Part shown: in pieces, positions 42,227 through 53,292 of the stretch
Layout: the number at the start of each line of letters is the position of its first letter
How positions within the stretch are numbered: the first letter of the stretch is position 1
Assembly: GCF_003843835.1 (NCBI RefSeq)
Contig: NZ_RKQL01000004.1
Location: 193,501-257,500 of the forward strand
Direction: 5' to 3'
Length of the DNA: 64,000 nucleotides
From: Tibeticola sediminis
GTDB lineage: Bacteria > Pseudomonadota > Gammaproteobacteria > Burkholderiales > Burkholderiaceae_C
Position numbers and translations under genes: made by a program
The notes under the pieces: model-generated
Told to the model about the DNA's origin: nothing
The model's database searches: none
What the model saw: the letters and a program-made list of their open reading frames with translations, nothing else

Positions 42227-43000
42227 TCAGCGCGTCAGCAAGCGCCAGACCATCTCCAGTCCGGCGGCGAAAAGGTCGGTGCCGGCGGCGCCGTCGCCGG
42301 TGGTGCCGAGCAGGCTGCTGCGGCGCTCTGCGCGTTCTTCGCGCAGCACGCGCTCGCGGTCGCGCTCGATCATGATGAGCGCATCGGCCAGGCCCAGCGG
42401 CTGCACTGTGCCGGCCTGTGCGGCGATGCGGGCGTAACCGCCGAGCGCGGCCTCGACGGCCTTGGGGTCGAGCAGCGCCAGCGGCGAGCGGCAGTGGCTG
42501 CAGGCATCCTCCCGACGCACATCCACCGGCGCGCCGCAGCTCGCGCAGCGAATGACGCCCACACGCTGCGCGATGTCCTCGATCTCCGGCCGCGTGAGGT
42601 GGCGCGCGAAGCCCTTCTCCACCATGAACGCGGAGAAGGTCGCTGCCCGCCCGTGCCCGCGCGGGCAGCGGTGGGTGAGGTAGCGGCCGTGCTTGACCAC
42701 GTCGTAGCCGTCGGTGAGCGCGCTGGCGCAGCGCGGGCAGGCCAGCCGGGCGGCCAGCGAATGGTGGCCTTCGTCGCGGTGGGCATGCAGCACGCGCAGC
42801 AGCTGCACCACCGACGCAGCCGACAGCAGCAGGTTCTCGCGCGGGTCGAACCAAAGCAGCTGGCAGGCGAAGCACAGGTCGAGCTCCAAGGCCTCGCCGC
42901 GCTGGCTGTGCAGGTCGAGCACCTGCATCGCGCCGCGGCAGGACGGGCAGGCAAGCCGGCCGGTGCGGGCGGTGGGCGTTGAAGTGGCTTCAATATTCAT
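42227..43000 (-). CDS. Uncharacterised multi-zinc-ribbon protein
   Basis: This 257-residue soluble protein is not recognised as a named family. It contains CPSCRGAM and CFACQLLWF near residues 19-50, CPRCASAL near 90, a lone cysteine in THRCPRGHG near 109, and CASCGAP followed by CSHCRSPL near 150-172. These form at least two, probably three, zinc ribbons. The ribbons are linked by a helical segment (ENLLLSAASVVQLLRVLHAH), and a charged C-terminal helix (IMIERDRERVLREERAERR) precedes a short hydrophobic end. Start ATG at 43000 sits on the edge of a family D repeat. It stands alone upstream of aacS on the same strand (134-bp gap). Confidence 0.7.
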   Translation of the reverse strand: MNIEATSTPTARTGRLACPSCRGAMQVLDLHSQRGEALELDLCFACQLLWFDPRENLLLSAASVVQLLRVLHAHRDEGHHSLAARLACPRCASALTDGYDVVKHGRYLTHRCPRGHGRAATFSAFMVEKGFARHLTRPEIEDIAQRVGVIRCASCGAPVDVRREDACSHCRSPLALLDPKAVEAALGGYARIAAQAGTVQPLGLADALIMIERDRERVLREERAERRSSLLGTTGDGAAGTDLFAAGLEMVWRLLTR

Positions 43001-43045
43001 AGCAATACCTGACCAGATGGCGCTGGGATTTCGGCAGAAAACCTC
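42996..43045. repeat. Family D repeat at the start of the zinc-ribbon gene
   Basis: TTCATAGCAATACCTGACCA then GATGGCGCTGGGATTTCGGC and AGAAAACC is a forward copy, overlapping the zinc-ribbon start codon (complement at 42998-43000). It is the one copy seen at a gene start. The gap 43046-43173 shows nothing else recognisable before the family B element. Confidence 0.6.
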
Positions 43046-43173
43046 GAGATCCCCGTTTTGCGCAGCCCCCGCGGGCGTGGCGGGTTTCCTCAAGGTGTGC
43101 GCAGAGCCCCCGCGCTGCTTGCTGGGGGCGCATCTTGGGCACGGCCATTTTTCTCTCACCCGTTCACGGCTTC

Positions 43174-43339
43174 TCAGAGGCTGAGAGGGAATTGGGCGTG
43201 CCCGAAGAGGCGCCACAAAGCGCGTCCGAGTAGGCGCAAAGCACAGCCGTAGCTCGGGCTACGGCGCGCATTTGCAACGCCCTCTGGCGTGTTTTGGGAC
43301 GTCAGAGCGGGCATGACCAATTCCCTCTCAGCCTCTCAG
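43174..43339. mobile_element. Family B MITE-like element, full copy (about 166 bp)
   Basis: GAGGCTGAGAGGGAATTGG (43178-43196) and its exact complement (43317-43335) form 19-bp terminal inverted repeats. Between them GCGCAAAGCACAGCCGTAGC-TCGG-GCTACGGC then GCGCATTTGCAAC has the same layout as the core of family A: an 8-bp hairpin GCCGTAGC/GCTACGGC (43246-43265) with outer TTTGCAAC and GCGCAAA blocks, in reverse orientation. The right end includes the stop codon of the dehydrogenase gene (43336-43338). No coding capacity. Confidence 0.7.
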
Positions 43340-44439
43340 GCCAGCGCCGCGGCCACGGCGCTGCCGAGGTCGGTGGTGCGGGCCTTGCCGCCCAGATCCG
43401 GTGTGCGCGGGCCGTCGCGCAGCACGGTTTCGATGGCGCGCACGATGCCGTCGTGCGCGGCGCGCCAGCGCGCGTCGCAACTGCTGCGGCCGCCAAGGAA
43501 GTCGAGCATCAGCGCGCCCGACCAGATCATCGCGATCGGGTTGGCGATGCCGCGGCCCGCGATGTCGGGCGCGGAGCCGTGCACCGGCTCGAACAGGCTC
43601 GGCCAGCGCCGCTCGGGGTTGAGGTTGGCCGAGGGCGCGATGCCGATGGTGCCGCAGCACGCCGGACCCAGGTCGGAGAGGATGTCGCCAAAGAGGTTGG
43701 TCGCGGCCACCACGTCGAAGCGCTCGGGCTGCAGCACGAAGCGCGCGCACAGGATGTCGATGTGCTGCTTGTCCCAGGCGACGTCGGGGTAGCGCGCCGC
43801 GGCTTCGGCGCAGCGCGCGTCCCACCAGGGCATCGAGATCGAAATGCCGTTGCTCTTGGTGGCGAGCGTGAGCGTCTTGCGCGGCCGGCTGCGCGCGAGC
43901 GCGAAGGCGAAGTTCAGCAGCCGCTCGCTGCCGGTGCGCGTGAACACCGACTCCTGCACCACGAACTCGCGCTCGGTGCCCTCGAACATCACGCCGCCCA
44001 CGCTCGAATACTCGCCCTCGGTGTTCTCGCGCACGATCAGCATGTCGATGTCGCCGGCCTTGCGTCCGGCCAGCGGACAGGGCACGCCGTCGAACAGACG
44101 CGCGGGGCGCAGGTTGATGTACTGGTCGAACTCGCGGCGGAACTTCAAGAGCGAACCCCAGAGCGACACATGGTCGGGCACGGTGGCGGGCCAACCGACG
44201 GCGCCGAAATAAATCGCGTCCATGCCCGCGAGCTGCGCCTTCCAGTCGCTCGGCATCATCTGCCCGTGCGCCAGGTAATAGTCGCAGTGCGCCCAGTCGA
44301 AGGCGTGAAATTCCAGCGGCAGCGCCCAGCGCCGCGCGGCCGCTTCGAGCACGCGCAAGCCTTCGGGCATGACTTCACGGCCGATGCCGTCGCCGGCGAT
44401 GACGGCGATGCGCGCGACGGGTTGTGTGGGGTAACTCAT
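43336..44439 (-). CDS. Tartrate dehydrogenase-type isocitrate/isopropylmalate dehydrogenase family enzyme
   Basis: The 367-residue metal- and NAD-dependent beta-decarboxylating dehydrogenase starts [17 protein letters not shown]. It has [20 protein letters not shown] (substrate arginines), [14 protein letters not shown] and [11 protein letters not shown] (metal aspartates), and ends [19 protein letters not shown]. The EGEYSSVGG and [15 protein letters not shown] wording fits tartrate/D-malate dehydrogenases rather than LeuB. It begins 1 bp after the ABC ATPase stop, so it is the last gene of that transcription unit, which is functionally odd. Its stop codon is part of the family B element end. 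Confidence 0.88.
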   Translation of the reverse strand: MSYPTQPVARIAVIAGDGIGREVMPEGLRVLEAAARRWALPLEFHAFDWAHCDYYLAHGQMMPSDWKAQLAGMDAIYFGAVGWPATVPDHVSLWGSLLKFRREFDQYINLRPARLFDGVPCPLAGRKAGDIDMLIVRENTEGEYSSVGGVMFEGTEREFVVQESVFTRTGSERLLNFAFALARSRPRKTLTLATKSNGISISMPWWDARCAEAAARYPDVAWDKQHIDILCARFVLQPERFDVVAATNLFGDILSDLGPACCGTIGIAPSANLNPERRWPSLFEPVHGSAPDIAGRGIANPIAMIWSGALMLDFLGGRSSCDARWRAAHDGIVRAIETVLRDGPRTPDLGGKARTTDLGSAVAAALA

Positions 44440-44440
44440 G

Positions 44441-45225
44441 TCAGTGGGGCACCGTGGGTGGGGTGAGCAGGCTGCCGGGGGTGTTGGGGGTGTTGGGGTT
44501 GGGGCGCCGCTCGGCTTCGCCGACGATACGGCCGTCCACGAGTTCGATGATGCGGTCGCAGCGTGCGGCCAGCCGCGGATCGTGCGTGACGATCAAACAG
44601 GCGCTGCCGTGGTCGCGGTTGAAGGCGCGCAGCAGTTCGAACACCGCGTCGGCGCTGGCGGTGTCGAGGTTGCCCGTGGGCTCGTCGGCGAGGATGAGCC
44701 GGGGCCGCAAGGACAGCGCCCGCGCGATCGCCACGCGCTGCTGCATGCCCCCCGAGAGCTCGCCCGGCCGCTTGGCCATCGCGGCGCCCAGCCCCACGCG
44801 CGTAAGCAGCTCGGCCGCGCGGGCCTCGGCCTCCGGCGTGGCCACGCCATGCGTGATGATGGACGGCAGCAACACGTTCTCGAGCGCCGTGAACGCGGGC
44901 AGCAGATGGTGGTACTGGAACACGAAGCCGATCGTGTGGCCGCGCAGCGCGGTGAGTGCCGCATCGTCGAGCGCAGCGGTGTCGTGCCCGTCGATCACGA
45001 GCCGCCCGGCGCTCGGTCGCTCGAGCAGCCCGATGAGGTTGAGCAAGGTGCTCTTGCCCGAGCCCGAGGGCCCCGTCAGCGCCACGAACTCGTGCGCGGA
45101 GAGGCTCAGGTCGATGCCGTGCAGCACCTCGGTCTCAACCGGCGTGCCGACGTTGTAGCTCTTGCGCACGCCGTCGAGCTGCAGCACCGCGTCTTCGCGC
45201 GCAGGGTTCGTGGCCAGGGCTGTGC

Positions 45226-45229
<4 letters not shown>
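44441..45229 (-). CDS. ABC transporter ATP-binding protein (LolD/MacB/DevA type)
   Basis: The 262-residue ATPase has Walker [14 protein letters not shown] (about 46-58), the Q-loop in [18 protein letters not shown], the signature [15 protein letters not shown] and Walker [13 protein letters not shown], then H-loop [11 protein letters not shown] and the short single-domain form place it with LolD, FtsE and MacB/DevA exporters. Its ATG overlaps the permease stop (ATGA), so it works with the FtsX-like permease and HlyD-like adaptor upstream. The C-terminal Pro/Asn-rich tail is unusual but of no known meaning. Confidence 0.92.
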
Positions 45230-46494
<1,265 letters not shown>

Positions 46495-46529
46495 GGCGGT
46501 GGTCGGCAAGGCGGAGGGTGCTCGGCGTT

Positions 46530-47777
46530 TCAGCGCGAAATCATGCCCTGCGGCACGTCCATGGGCCGCTGGGCGTCACTGCGGGCGACTTCGCGCACGC
46601 GGTCGCCCGGCGCGGCTTTTTCGGTCTGCGGGATCACGCGCGCGCCCTCGGCCAGCCCCTCGGTGATTTCCACCGCACCAATCCCGCGCAGGCCGAGCTT
46701 GACCGGCACGCGCGCAGCCCGGCCTTCCTGCACGACCAGCACCCACGGGGCCTCGCGGTCGGCGTCACGCACCGCCGCCGCCGAGAGCACCAGCGCATCT
46801 TTCTTCTCGCCGCCCAGGATCTCGACCGACACCGTCATGTCCGGTCGCAAAAAGCCGGGCGGCTGCGGCACCGCGAGCCGCACGGGCACGGTGCCGCGCT
46901 GCGCATCGACCGCCGGCGCGATCCATGACACGGTGGCCGCAAAGCTTTGCCCGGGGTAGGCGTCCGCCACCGCCTGCGCGGCCATGCCGACCGAGACGAG
47001 CCGCAGGTTTTTCTCGTCGATCGCCGCGTCGATGCGCAGTGGACCCTCGGCGGCCAGGCCCAGCAGCGCACGGCCCGGCTGCGCCATCGAGCCCGGCTCG
47101 ACATGGCGCGTGAGCACCATCGCGTCGACGGGGCTGGCGAGGTTGAGCCGCGCGAGGCGCGCGCGCGCAGCGGCCAGTGCCGATTCGGCCTGTTCCACGC
47201 GGGTGCGGACCAGCCGCGCGCCCACCTCGCCCGGTGCGTTGGCGCGCGCTTGCACCCGCGCGGCTTCCAAGGCGCTGCGGGCGTTGGCCAGCGCACGTTC
47301 GGCTTCATCGGCCTTTTGCGGTGCGAAAAAGCCCTGCGCGACCAAAGCGCGGGCGCGCTCGGCCTCGCGCTCGGCGGTTTTCAAGTTCGCCTCGGCCTGG
47401 GCGAGCGCCTGCGCGCTCACCGGCGCCGTCACGCCGCTTTGCTCGCGCGCGCGCTCGCGTGCCTCGAGCAGCGCCGCTTCGGCCTGCGCCAGCGCCGCGC
47501 GGGCCTCGTCATCGGAGAGCCGCACGAGGACTTGCCCCGCGCGCACGCGGTCGCCCTCGCGCACCCGCACCTCGCGCACCGTGGCCGTTACTTCCGAGCC
47601 CAGGTCGATGCGCGCGCTCGCTTCGACCCGGCCCGTGGCCACGACCGACTGCGCAATCGCGCCGCGCGTTACCGCCACCGTGCGCACCGGCACGCCGCGC
47701 GTGGTCCCCAGCGCCACCGCGGCCAGCACCACGAGCACCGCTGCCGCGCCCAAGCCCCACTTCATGCGTGTGTCCAT
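46530..47777 (-). CDS. HlyD/MacA-type periplasmic adaptor of an ABC exporter
   Basis: The 415-residue product has one N-terminal membrane anchor (MKWGLGAAAVLVVLAAVALGT), a lipoyl half (ATGRVEASARIDLGSEVTATVREVRVREGDRVRAGQ), and a long alpha hairpin of Ala/Glu/Arg heptads (about 95-200). The second lipoyl half (LARLNLASPVDAMVLTRHVEPG) and a beta-barrel domain follow. With the FtsX-like permease and DevA-like ATPase it makes a tripartite exporter of the MacAB/DevBCA kind. ATG at 47777 is chosen because the anchor starts immediately after. It is divergent from uraA with a 124-bp gap holding nothing recognisable. Confidence 0.9.
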   Translation of the reverse strand: MDTRMKWGLGAAAVLVVLAAVALGTTRGVPVRTVAVTRGAIAQSVVATGRVEASARIDLGSEVTATVREVRVREGDRVRAGQVLVRLSDDEARAALAQAEAALLEARERAREQSGVTAPVSAQALAQAEANLKTAEREAERARALVAQGFFAPQKADEAERALANARSALEAARVQARANAPGEVGARLVRTRVEQAESALAAARARLARLNLASPVDAMVLTRHVEPGSMAQPGRALLGLAAEGPLRIDAAIDEKNLRLVSVGMAAQAVADAYPGQSFAATVSWIAPAVDAQRGTVPVRLAVPQPPGFLRPDMTVSVEILGGEKKDALVLSAAAVRDADREAPWVLVVQEGRAARVPVKLGLRGIGAVEITEGLAEGARVIPQTEKAAPGDRVREVARSDAQRPMDVPQGMISR

Positions 47778-47901
47778 GGGGCGCAAGCGTAGCAGGGCTG
47801 CGCGGCGCCCTGCCGGCGAGGGGCCTTTTTGTTGCGCTGCACGATGGACAGCGGCGGCTTTGCCACTACGATCGCGCCGGTTCAATCACCCGGAGAAGAA
47901 A

Positions 47902-49188
47902 ATGCCCCTGTTCGACTGGAAAGAAAAAAGCCCCGAGGTGCTTGCCACCGGCGGCGTCATCGGCCCGGATGAGCGCCTGCCCTGGCCGCAGACCACCGTG
48001 ATGGGGCTGCAGCATGTGGTGGCCATGTTCGGCGCCACCGTGCTCGCGCCCATCCTCATGGGCTTCGACCCCAACGTCGCCATTTTGATGAGCGGCATCG
48101 GCACGCTGATCTTCTTCGTGCTCACCGGTGGCAAGGTGCCGAGTTACCTCGGCTCGAGCTTTGCCTTCATCGGCGTGGTGATCGCCGCCACCGGCTACGC
48201 GGGCAAGGGGCCCAACGCCAACATCGCGGTGGCGCTCGGCGGCATCATCGCCTGCGGCGCGCTCTACACCCTCATCGGCGCGCTGGTCCAGGCCATCGGC
48301 ACGGGCTGGATCGAGCGGCTCATGCCGCCCGTGGTGACGGGCGCGGTGGTGGCCGTCATCGGCCTGAACCTCGCGGGGATCCCGGTGAAGAACATGGCGG
48401 CGTCGAACTTCGACAGCTGGATGCAGGCGCTGACCTTCGTCTGCGTGGGGTTGGTGGCTGTGCGCACGCGCGGCATGGTGCAGCGGCTGTTGATTTTGGT
48501 GGGCTTGATCGTGGCGAGCATCCTTTACGCGGTGCTCACCAACGGCCTGGGGCTGGGCAAGCCGCTGGACCTCTCGGGCATTGCCAACGCGGCCTGGTTC
48601 GGCGCGCCGCAGTTCGCCGCGCCGGTGTTCAGCGGCCCGGCGATGCTGTTGATCGCGCCGGTGGCGATCATTCTCGTCGCCGAAAACCTCGGCCACCTCA
48701 AGGCCGTGACCGCCATGACCGGCAAGAACCTCGACCCCTACATGGGCCGCGCCTTCATGGGCGACGGCATCGCCACCATGGTCTCGGGCGCGGTCGGCGG
48801 CACGGGCGTGACCACCTATGCGGAAAACATCGGCGTCATGGCCGCGACCAAGATCTATTCCACCGCGGTGTTCCTCGTCGCGGCGCTCATCGCCGTGCTG
48901 CTGGGTTTTTCACCGAAGTTCGGCGCGCTGATCCAGGCCATTCCGCTGCCGGTGATGGGGGGTGTCTCGATCGTGGTGTTCGGCCTCATTGCGGTGGCCG
49001 GCGCGAAGATCTGGGTCGACAACCGCGTGGACTTCTCGGACAACCGCAACCTCATCGTCGCGGCCGTGACGCTGGTGCTCGGAACCGGCGACTTCACCCT
49101 CAAGTTCGGCGATTTCGCCCTCGGCGGCATCGGCACCGCCACCTTCGGCGCCATCGGCCTTTGGGCGCTGTTGGGTGGGCGGCGGTAA
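47902..49188 (+). CDS. uraA: Uracil/xanthine permease, NCS2 family
   Basis: The 428-residue carrier has about fourteen hydrophobic segments and the NCS2 signatures [15 protein letters not shown] near the N terminus, [12 protein letters not shown], the substrate-site [18 protein letters not shown] with the conserved Glu, and [20 protein letters not shown]. The AENIGVM pattern is that of UraA uracil:proton symporters rather than xanthine carriers. GGAGAAG precedes the ATG at 47902 by 5 bp. No pyrimidine gene is adjacent, so regulation cannot be read. Length matches E. coli UraA (429). Confidence 0.92.
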   Translation: MPLFDWKEKSPEVLATGGVIGPDERLPWPQTTVMGLQHVVAMFGATVLAPILMGFDPNVAILMSGIGTLIFFVLTGGKVPSYLGSSFAFIGVVIAATGYAGKGPNANIAVALGGIIACGALYTLIGALVQAIGTGWIERLMPPVVTGAVVAVIGLNLAGIPVKNMAASNFDSWMQALTFVCVGLVAVRTRGMVQRLLILVGLIVASILYAVLTNGLGLGKPLDLSGIANAAWFGAPQFAAPVFSGPAMLLIAPVAIILVAENLGHLKAVTAMTGKNLDPYMGRAFMGDGIATMVSGAVGGTGVTTYAENIGVMAATKIYSTAVFLVAALIAVLLGFSPKFGALIQAIPLPVMGGVSIVVFGLIAVAGAKIWVDNRVDFSDNRNLIVAAVTLVLGTGDFTLKFGDFALGGIGTATFGAIGLWALLGGRR

Positions 49189-49252
49189 GGCTGCGCAATC
49201 GCCTCCCTCTCGGGGCCCGCACCCCATCGGACCTGCGGCTACCATCGCGGCC

Positions 49253-49588
49253 ATGGACCAGAAGAAGCATTTCTTGCGCCGCCTCCGCTGGGCGGTCTAC
49301 GCGGCACCGGGTGCGGCGGCAGCCGAGGGGCTGCGCACGGGCTCACCTGGCGCTGGGGAAGCGTTGCTCGCGGTGGCGGGGGTCGTTGCGGCCTCGGCGG
49401 TGTTGCTGGCGGTGCTGGCGGCCTTGATCGTTCTCGTGCTGCCGCGGCGTTGGGCGCGCCCCAAGCGCTGGCTCGTCGCGCTGGCCATCGCTCCGCTGGG
49501 CTTCGGCGTCCTGGTGCTGGTGGCCTCGGGCCTGGGCTGGTTGCAGCCGCTGGTGGCGCAGTGGTTGCTGCCGGCCCCGGCGCCCTGA
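49253..49588 (+). CDS. Small hypothetical membrane protein
   Basis: The 111-residue protein has a basic N terminus (MDQKKHFLRRLRWAVYAAPG), one hydrophobic segment of about 25 residues (about 41-66, LLAVAGVVAASAVLLAVLAALIVL), a basic loop (RRWARPKRW) and a second hydrophobic segment (LVALAIAPLGFGVLVLVASGLG). I do not recognise the family. Codon use is like its neighbours and the start ATG fits the 64-bp gap after uraA, so it may be real, but no motif confirms it. Confidence 0.5.
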   Translation: MDQKKHFLRRLRWAVYAAPGAAAAEGLRTGSPGAGEALLAVAGVVAASAVLLAVLAALIVLVLPRRWARPKRWLVALAIAPLGFGVLVLVASGLGWLQPLVAQWLLPAPAP

Positions 49589-49702
49589 ACCTGGGCAGAT
49601 CACGGCGGAGGAGGTCAGGACCCGGGTCTAGAATGCCCTCCCGGCCCGCGCTCGTACCCGTGCAGACCCGCGCACGGCGGTCCGGTCGATGCAGGAGACC
49701 TC

Positions 49703-52021
49703 ATGACGCAAAACAACCCCCCGACGCCCGAAGCACTCGAAGAACGACGGGCGCAGTTGCGCCGCGCGGCGCTCGACTATCACGAGTTTCCCCAGCCCGG
49801 CAAGATCGGCATCACCCCGACCAAGCAGCTCATCAACCAGCATGACCTGGGGCTGGCCTATTCGCCCGGCGTGGCCGCCCCCTGCGAGGAAATCGTCAAA
49901 GACCCGGCCGCGGCGTTTCGCTACACCAGCCGGGGCAACCTGGTGGGCGTGGTGACCAACGGCACGGCGGTGCTCGGTCTGGGCGACATCGGGCCGCTCG
50001 CGGGCAAGCCGGTGATGGAAGGCAAGGCGGTGCTGTTCAAAAAGTTCGCCGGCATCGACGTGTTCGACATCGAAATCAACGAGAAGGACCCGGACAAGCT
50101 CGTCGACATCATCGCTGCGCTCGAGCCGACCTTCGGCGGCATCAACCTCGAAGACATCAAGGCGCCCGACTGCTTCTACGTCGAGCGCAAGCTGCGCGAG
50201 CGCATGAAGATCCCGGTCTTTCACGACGACCAGCACGGCACCGCCATCGTCGTCGGCGCGGCAATCATCAACGGCCTCAAGGTCGCGGGCAAGGACCCCA
50301 AGCGCATCAAGCTCGTCACCTCCGGCGCCGGCGCCGCGGCGCTCGCCTGCCTGGGCCTGCTCGTCAAGCTGGGTATCCCACGCGAGAACATCTGGGTCAC
50401 CGACCTCGCCGGGGTGGTCTACGAGGGCCGCACCGAGCTGATGGACGCGGACAAGGTCGTCTATGCGCAAAAGACCGAGGCGCGCACGCTCGCCGAGGTC
50501 ATCGACGGGGCCGACGTGTTTCTGGGCCTGTCTGCGGGCGGCGTGCTCAAGCCCGAAATGGTCGCGCGCATGGCGCCGCGGCCGCTGATTTTTGCGCTGG
50601 CCAACCCCAACCCGGAGATCCGCCCGGAGGAGGTGCGCGCCGTGCGCGACGACGCCATCATGGCCACCGGCCGCTCGGACTACCCGAACCAGGTCAACAA
50701 CGTCCTGTGCTTCCCCTACATCTTCCGCGGCGCGCTCGACGCGGGCGCGACCACCATCACGGTCGAGATGGAGCTCGCCGCGGTGCGCGCGATCGCCGAG
50801 CTTGCGCAGGCCGAGCAAAACGAGGTCGTGGCGGCGGCGTATGCGGGTGAAAAACTCGCCTTCGGCCCGGAATATCTGATCCCCAAGCCCTTCGACCCGC
50901 GGCTGATGATGAAGATCGCACCCGCGGTCGCGCAAGCCGCTGCCGACAGCGGCGTCGCGCAGCGGCCGATCGCCGACATGGCCGCGTACCGGCAGCGGCT
51001 CGAGAGCTTCGTCTACGCCTCGGGCACCATCATGAAGCCCATCTTCGAGGCGGCCAAGCGCGCGACCCACAAACGTGTCGCTTATGCCGAGGGCGAGGAG
51101 GAGCGCGTGCTGCGCGCCGCGCAGATCGTGGTCGACGAGGGCCTGGCGCGCCCGACGCTGATCGGCCGGCCGGCCGTCATCGCACAGCGCATCGAGAAAT
51201 TTGGCCTGCGGCTGCGTGAAGGGCGGGACTACGACGTGGTCAACGTCGAGCAGGACGACCGCTACCGCGACTTCTGGCAGACCTACCACCGCATGACCGA
51301 ACGCAAGGGCGTGACGGTGCAGATGGCCAAAATCGAAATGCGTCGCCGCCTCTCGCTCATCGGGTCGATGCTGCTGCACAAAGGCTATGTCGACGGACTG
51401 ATCTGCGGCACCTGGGCCACCCATGCGATGCATCTGCAGTACATCGATCAGGTCATCGGTCGCCGGCCGGGCGTTTCGGTCTATGCGGCGATGAACGGGC
51501 TGATGCTGCCCGGGCGGCAGGTGTTCCTGGTCGACACCCACGTCAACTACGACCCGAGCGCGGAACAGCTCGCGGAAATCACCGTGCTCGCCGCTGAGGA
51601 GATGCGGCGCTTTGGCATCACGCCCAAGGCGGCACTGCTGTCGCACTCCAACTTCGGATCTTCCAATCAGCCCAGCGCGGCCAAGATGCGCGAGGTGCTG
51701 GCCCTCGTGCAGCAGCGCGCGCCCTGGCTCGAGATCGACGGCGAGATGCACGGCGACCTGGCGCTCGACACCGCCGCTCGCCGCGCCCTCATGCCGCGCA
51801 CCACGCTGCTCGAGGACGCGAACCTGCTCGTGCTGCCCAACATCGATGCGGCCAACATCGCGTACAACCTGCTCAAGGTCTCGGCGGGCGGCAACATCGC
51901 CGTTGGCCCCGTTTTGCTCGGCGCGGCCAAACCGGTGCATATCCTGACGCCCAGCACCACCGTGCGGCGCATCGTCAACATGACGGCGCTCACCGTCGCC
52001 GACGCGAACGCCGGCCGCTGA
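49703..52021 (+). CDS. maeB: NADP-dependent malic enzyme with C-terminal phosphotransacetylase-like domain
   Basis: The 772-residue fusion has an N-terminal malic enzyme domain with [21 protein letters not shown], the metal site [11 protein letters not shown] and the NADP Rossmann motif [15 protein letters not shown]. After about residue 430 it has a phosphate acetyltransferase-like domain ([37 protein letters not shown]) that is catalytically inactive and regulatory in MaeB. It decarboxylates malate to pyruvate while making NADPH. Size equals E. coli MaeB (759). AGGAGA lies 7 bp before the ATG at 49703. Confidence 0.96.
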   Translation: MTQNNPPTPEALEERRAQLRRAALDYHEFPQPGKIGITPTKQLINQHDLGLAYSPGVAAPCEEIVKDPAAAFRYTSRGNLVGVVTNGTAVLGLGDIGPLAGKPVMEGKAVLFKKFAGIDVFDIEINEKDPDKLVDIIAALEPTFGGINLEDIKAPDCFYVERKLRERMKIPVFHDDQHGTAIVVGAAIINGLKVAGKDPKRIKLVTSGAGAAALACLGLLVKLGIPRENIWVTDLAGVVYEGRTELMDADKVVYAQKTEARTLAEVIDGADVFLGLSAGGVLKPEMVARMAPRPLIFALANPNPEIRPEEVRAVRDDAIMATGRSDYPNQVNNVLCFPYIFRGALDAGATTITVEMELAAVRAIAELAQAEQNEVVAAAYAGEKLAFGPEYLIPKPFDPRLMMKIAPAVAQAAADSGVAQRPIADMAAYRQRLESFVYASGTIMKPIFEAAKRATHKRVAYAEGEEERVLRAAQIVVDEGLARPTLIGRPAVIAQRIEKFGLRLREGRDYDVVNVEQDDRYRDFWQTYHRMTERKGVTVQMAKIEMRRRLSLIGSMLLHKGYVDGLICGTWATHAMHLQYIDQVIGRRPGVSVYAAMNGLMLPGRQVFLVDTHVNYDPSAEQLAEITVLAAEEMRRFGITPKAALLSHSNFGSSNQPSAAKMREVLALVQQRAPWLEIDGEMHGDLALDTAARRALMPRTTLLEDANLLVLPNIDAANIAYNLLKVSAGGNIAVGPVLLGAAKPVHILTPSTTVRRIVNMTALTVADANAGR

Positions 52022-52148
52022 GGCGGCGGCCCGGCCTAGGGTTTTCCAGTGTTTTGGCTTGCGTTTTTGTCGCGTTTCCGTCACACTACGCGCCTACTTT
52101 CCGGGTTTACCCGGGGTTTTCACGGTCAAAACGACGGACGCGCAACAC

Positions 52149-52556
52149 ATGACTCGGCCGCGGCGCAGCCCTTGGGGCGCATGGATACTGGCGGCCCTGC
52201 TGCTGTTCGCTGCGGGCTTGGGGGACTGGGCGCAGGCGCGTTCCCCAGTGCCAGACCAGGCCGAAGCCGTGGCAACGGTTCGCCTGGAGCAGTTGCCCGC
52301 CGAAGCGGTTGAAACCTATCGCTTGATCCTTCAGGGCGGACCGTTTCCGTTCGAGAAGGACGGGTCGGTGTTTGGCAACCGCGAGCGGCAGCTTCCGTTG
52401 CGCGTTCGGGGATATTACCGTGAATACACCGTGAAAACGCCTGGAAGTCGGGATCGGGGCGCGCGCCGCATCGTCTGCGGCGGGGAGCCGCGGCGGCCCG
52501 AGGTGTGTTACTACACCGAGGACCATTACGCGAGCTTTCGCCGCATCGTCGAATGA
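52149..52556 (+). CDS. Secreted ribonuclease of the N1/T1 (barnase-like) family
   Basis: The 135-residue product has a signal peptide (about 1-30, WILAALLLFAAGLGDWAQA). The microbial RNase core follows: LPAEAVETYRLILQGGPFPF, DGSVFGNRERQLP, then YYREYTVKTPG with the catalytic Glu, ARRIVCGG with the Arg, and EDHYASFR with the catalytic His. That Glu-Arg-His order equals barnase. Two cysteines near IVCGG and EVCYY could form a disulfide. It is followed 65 bp later by a barstar-family gene, its presumed cytoplasmic inhibitor. ATG at 52149 is chosen for the signal peptide. Confidence 0.9.
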   Translation: MTRPRRSPWGAWILAALLLFAAGLGDWAQARSPVPDQAEAVATVRLEQLPAEAVETYRLILQGGPFPFEKDGSVFGNRERQLPLRVRGYYREYTVKTPGSRDRGARRIVCGGEPRRPEVCYYTEDHYASFRRIVE

Positions 52557-52621
52557 CGAGGGCCCGTGCCGTTTCGGCATCGATGGATCAGTCTCTTTCA
52601 CATTTTTAGAAAGCCGCGGAG

Positions 52622-53023
52622 ATGGAAACACCACTTCGTAACGTCAGGCCCAACATCGTGCAGTCGATTCGGGCCTACCGTGTGCAGGATCTGCAGGAGG
52701 CGGCACAGGCCTTGGGCCACCACTTCCTCTACGCCAACCTGGCGAACGCACAGAGCAAGCAGGACGTGCTCGACATGATCGCGCAGCAGTTCACGTTGCC
52801 CACGCATTTCGGCAAGAACTTCGACGCGCTCTTTGATTCGATCACCGATCCGGTGCACAAGTCCGGGCCGCAGCCGGGCTTTGTCGTGGTGCTCGAGCAC
52901 ATTCCGGCCAACGGCAAGTTCGACAAGGAAGCGCGCGAACAGTTGCTCGACATCTTCCGCGACGCGGCGGACTACTGGGCCGACCGCAAGGTTCCCTTCA
53001 GGGTCTTCTATTCTTTTCAGTAG
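52622..53023 (+). CDS. Barstar-family ribonuclease inhibitor
   Basis: The 133-residue product holds the barstar core: FLYANLANAQSKQDVLDMIAQQF, then LPTHFGKNFDALFDSITD, where the Asp/Asp pair corresponds to the barnase-binding helix, and VVVLEHIP. An N-terminal extension of about 30 residues precedes the usual barstar start. It would protect the cytoplasm from the secreted RNase encoded upstream on the same strand (65-bp gap). A strong hairpin overlaps its stop codon (53023-53057). Confidence 0.92.
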   Translation: METPLRNVRPNIVQSIRAYRVQDLQEAAQALGHHFLYANLANAQSKQDVLDMIAQQFTLPTHFGKNFDALFDSITDPVHKSGPQPGFVVVLEHIPANGKFDKEAREQLLDIFRDAADYWADRKVPFRVFYSFQ

Positions 53024-53057
53024 CCCGTTCCGCATCCATGGGCCAAGCGGAACGGGC
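53023..53057 (+). terminator. Strong hairpin directly after the barstar stop
   Basis: GCCCGTTCCGC (53023-53033) and GCGGAACGGGC (53047-53057) form a perfect 11-bp stem with a 13-nt loop beginning at the barstar stop. There is no T tract, so it may be a Rho-associated or mRNA-stabilising hairpin rather than a classical terminator. Confidence 0.45.
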
Positions 53058-53223
53058 GGATGAGGCCAAAGCGCAGCACACCAGTGTCGCTGCGCCGGGG
53101 ATCCATGCCCCCCAAGACAAGACCGACCCCGCCGTGGCAGCCAGTCTGCTGGTGGATGTCTCGGTCGAGGCGCTGCGCATGAGCAGCCCTTTCAATGCCG
53201 GCTACTGGCTCAACGCAGCCTGA
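53038..53223 (+). CDS. Possible small protein of 61 residues (low confidence)
   Basis: The reading frame has a plausible helical second half (DPAVAASLLVDVSVEALRMS) and ends in A-A-TGA, where the stop codon starts the family B sequence GAGAGGCTGAGAGGG. That is the same junction seen at the end of the dehydrogenase gene near 43336. Against it, its ATG lies in the loop of the hairpin at 53023-53057, there is no ribosome site, and I recognise no family. A later start is possible. Confidence 0.25.
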   Translation: MGQAERADEAKAQHTSVAAPGIHAPQDKTDPAVAASLLVDVSVEALRMSSPFNAGYWLNAA

Positions 53224-53292
53224 GAGGCTGAGAGGGGATCGAACATGCCCGCCCCTTCGGGCACACCCAATTCCCTCTCAGCCTCTGAGGCA
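53219..53292. repeat. Short family B element (74 bp)
   Basis: CCTGAGAGGCTGAGAGGGG at the left and CCCTCTCAGCCTCTGAGG at the right are inverted copies of the family B end. Instead of the long core, TGCCCG-CCCCTT-CGGGCA (53247-53264) forms a small 6-bp hairpin. It is a deletion derivative or minimal form of the element at 43174. Confidence 0.65.
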
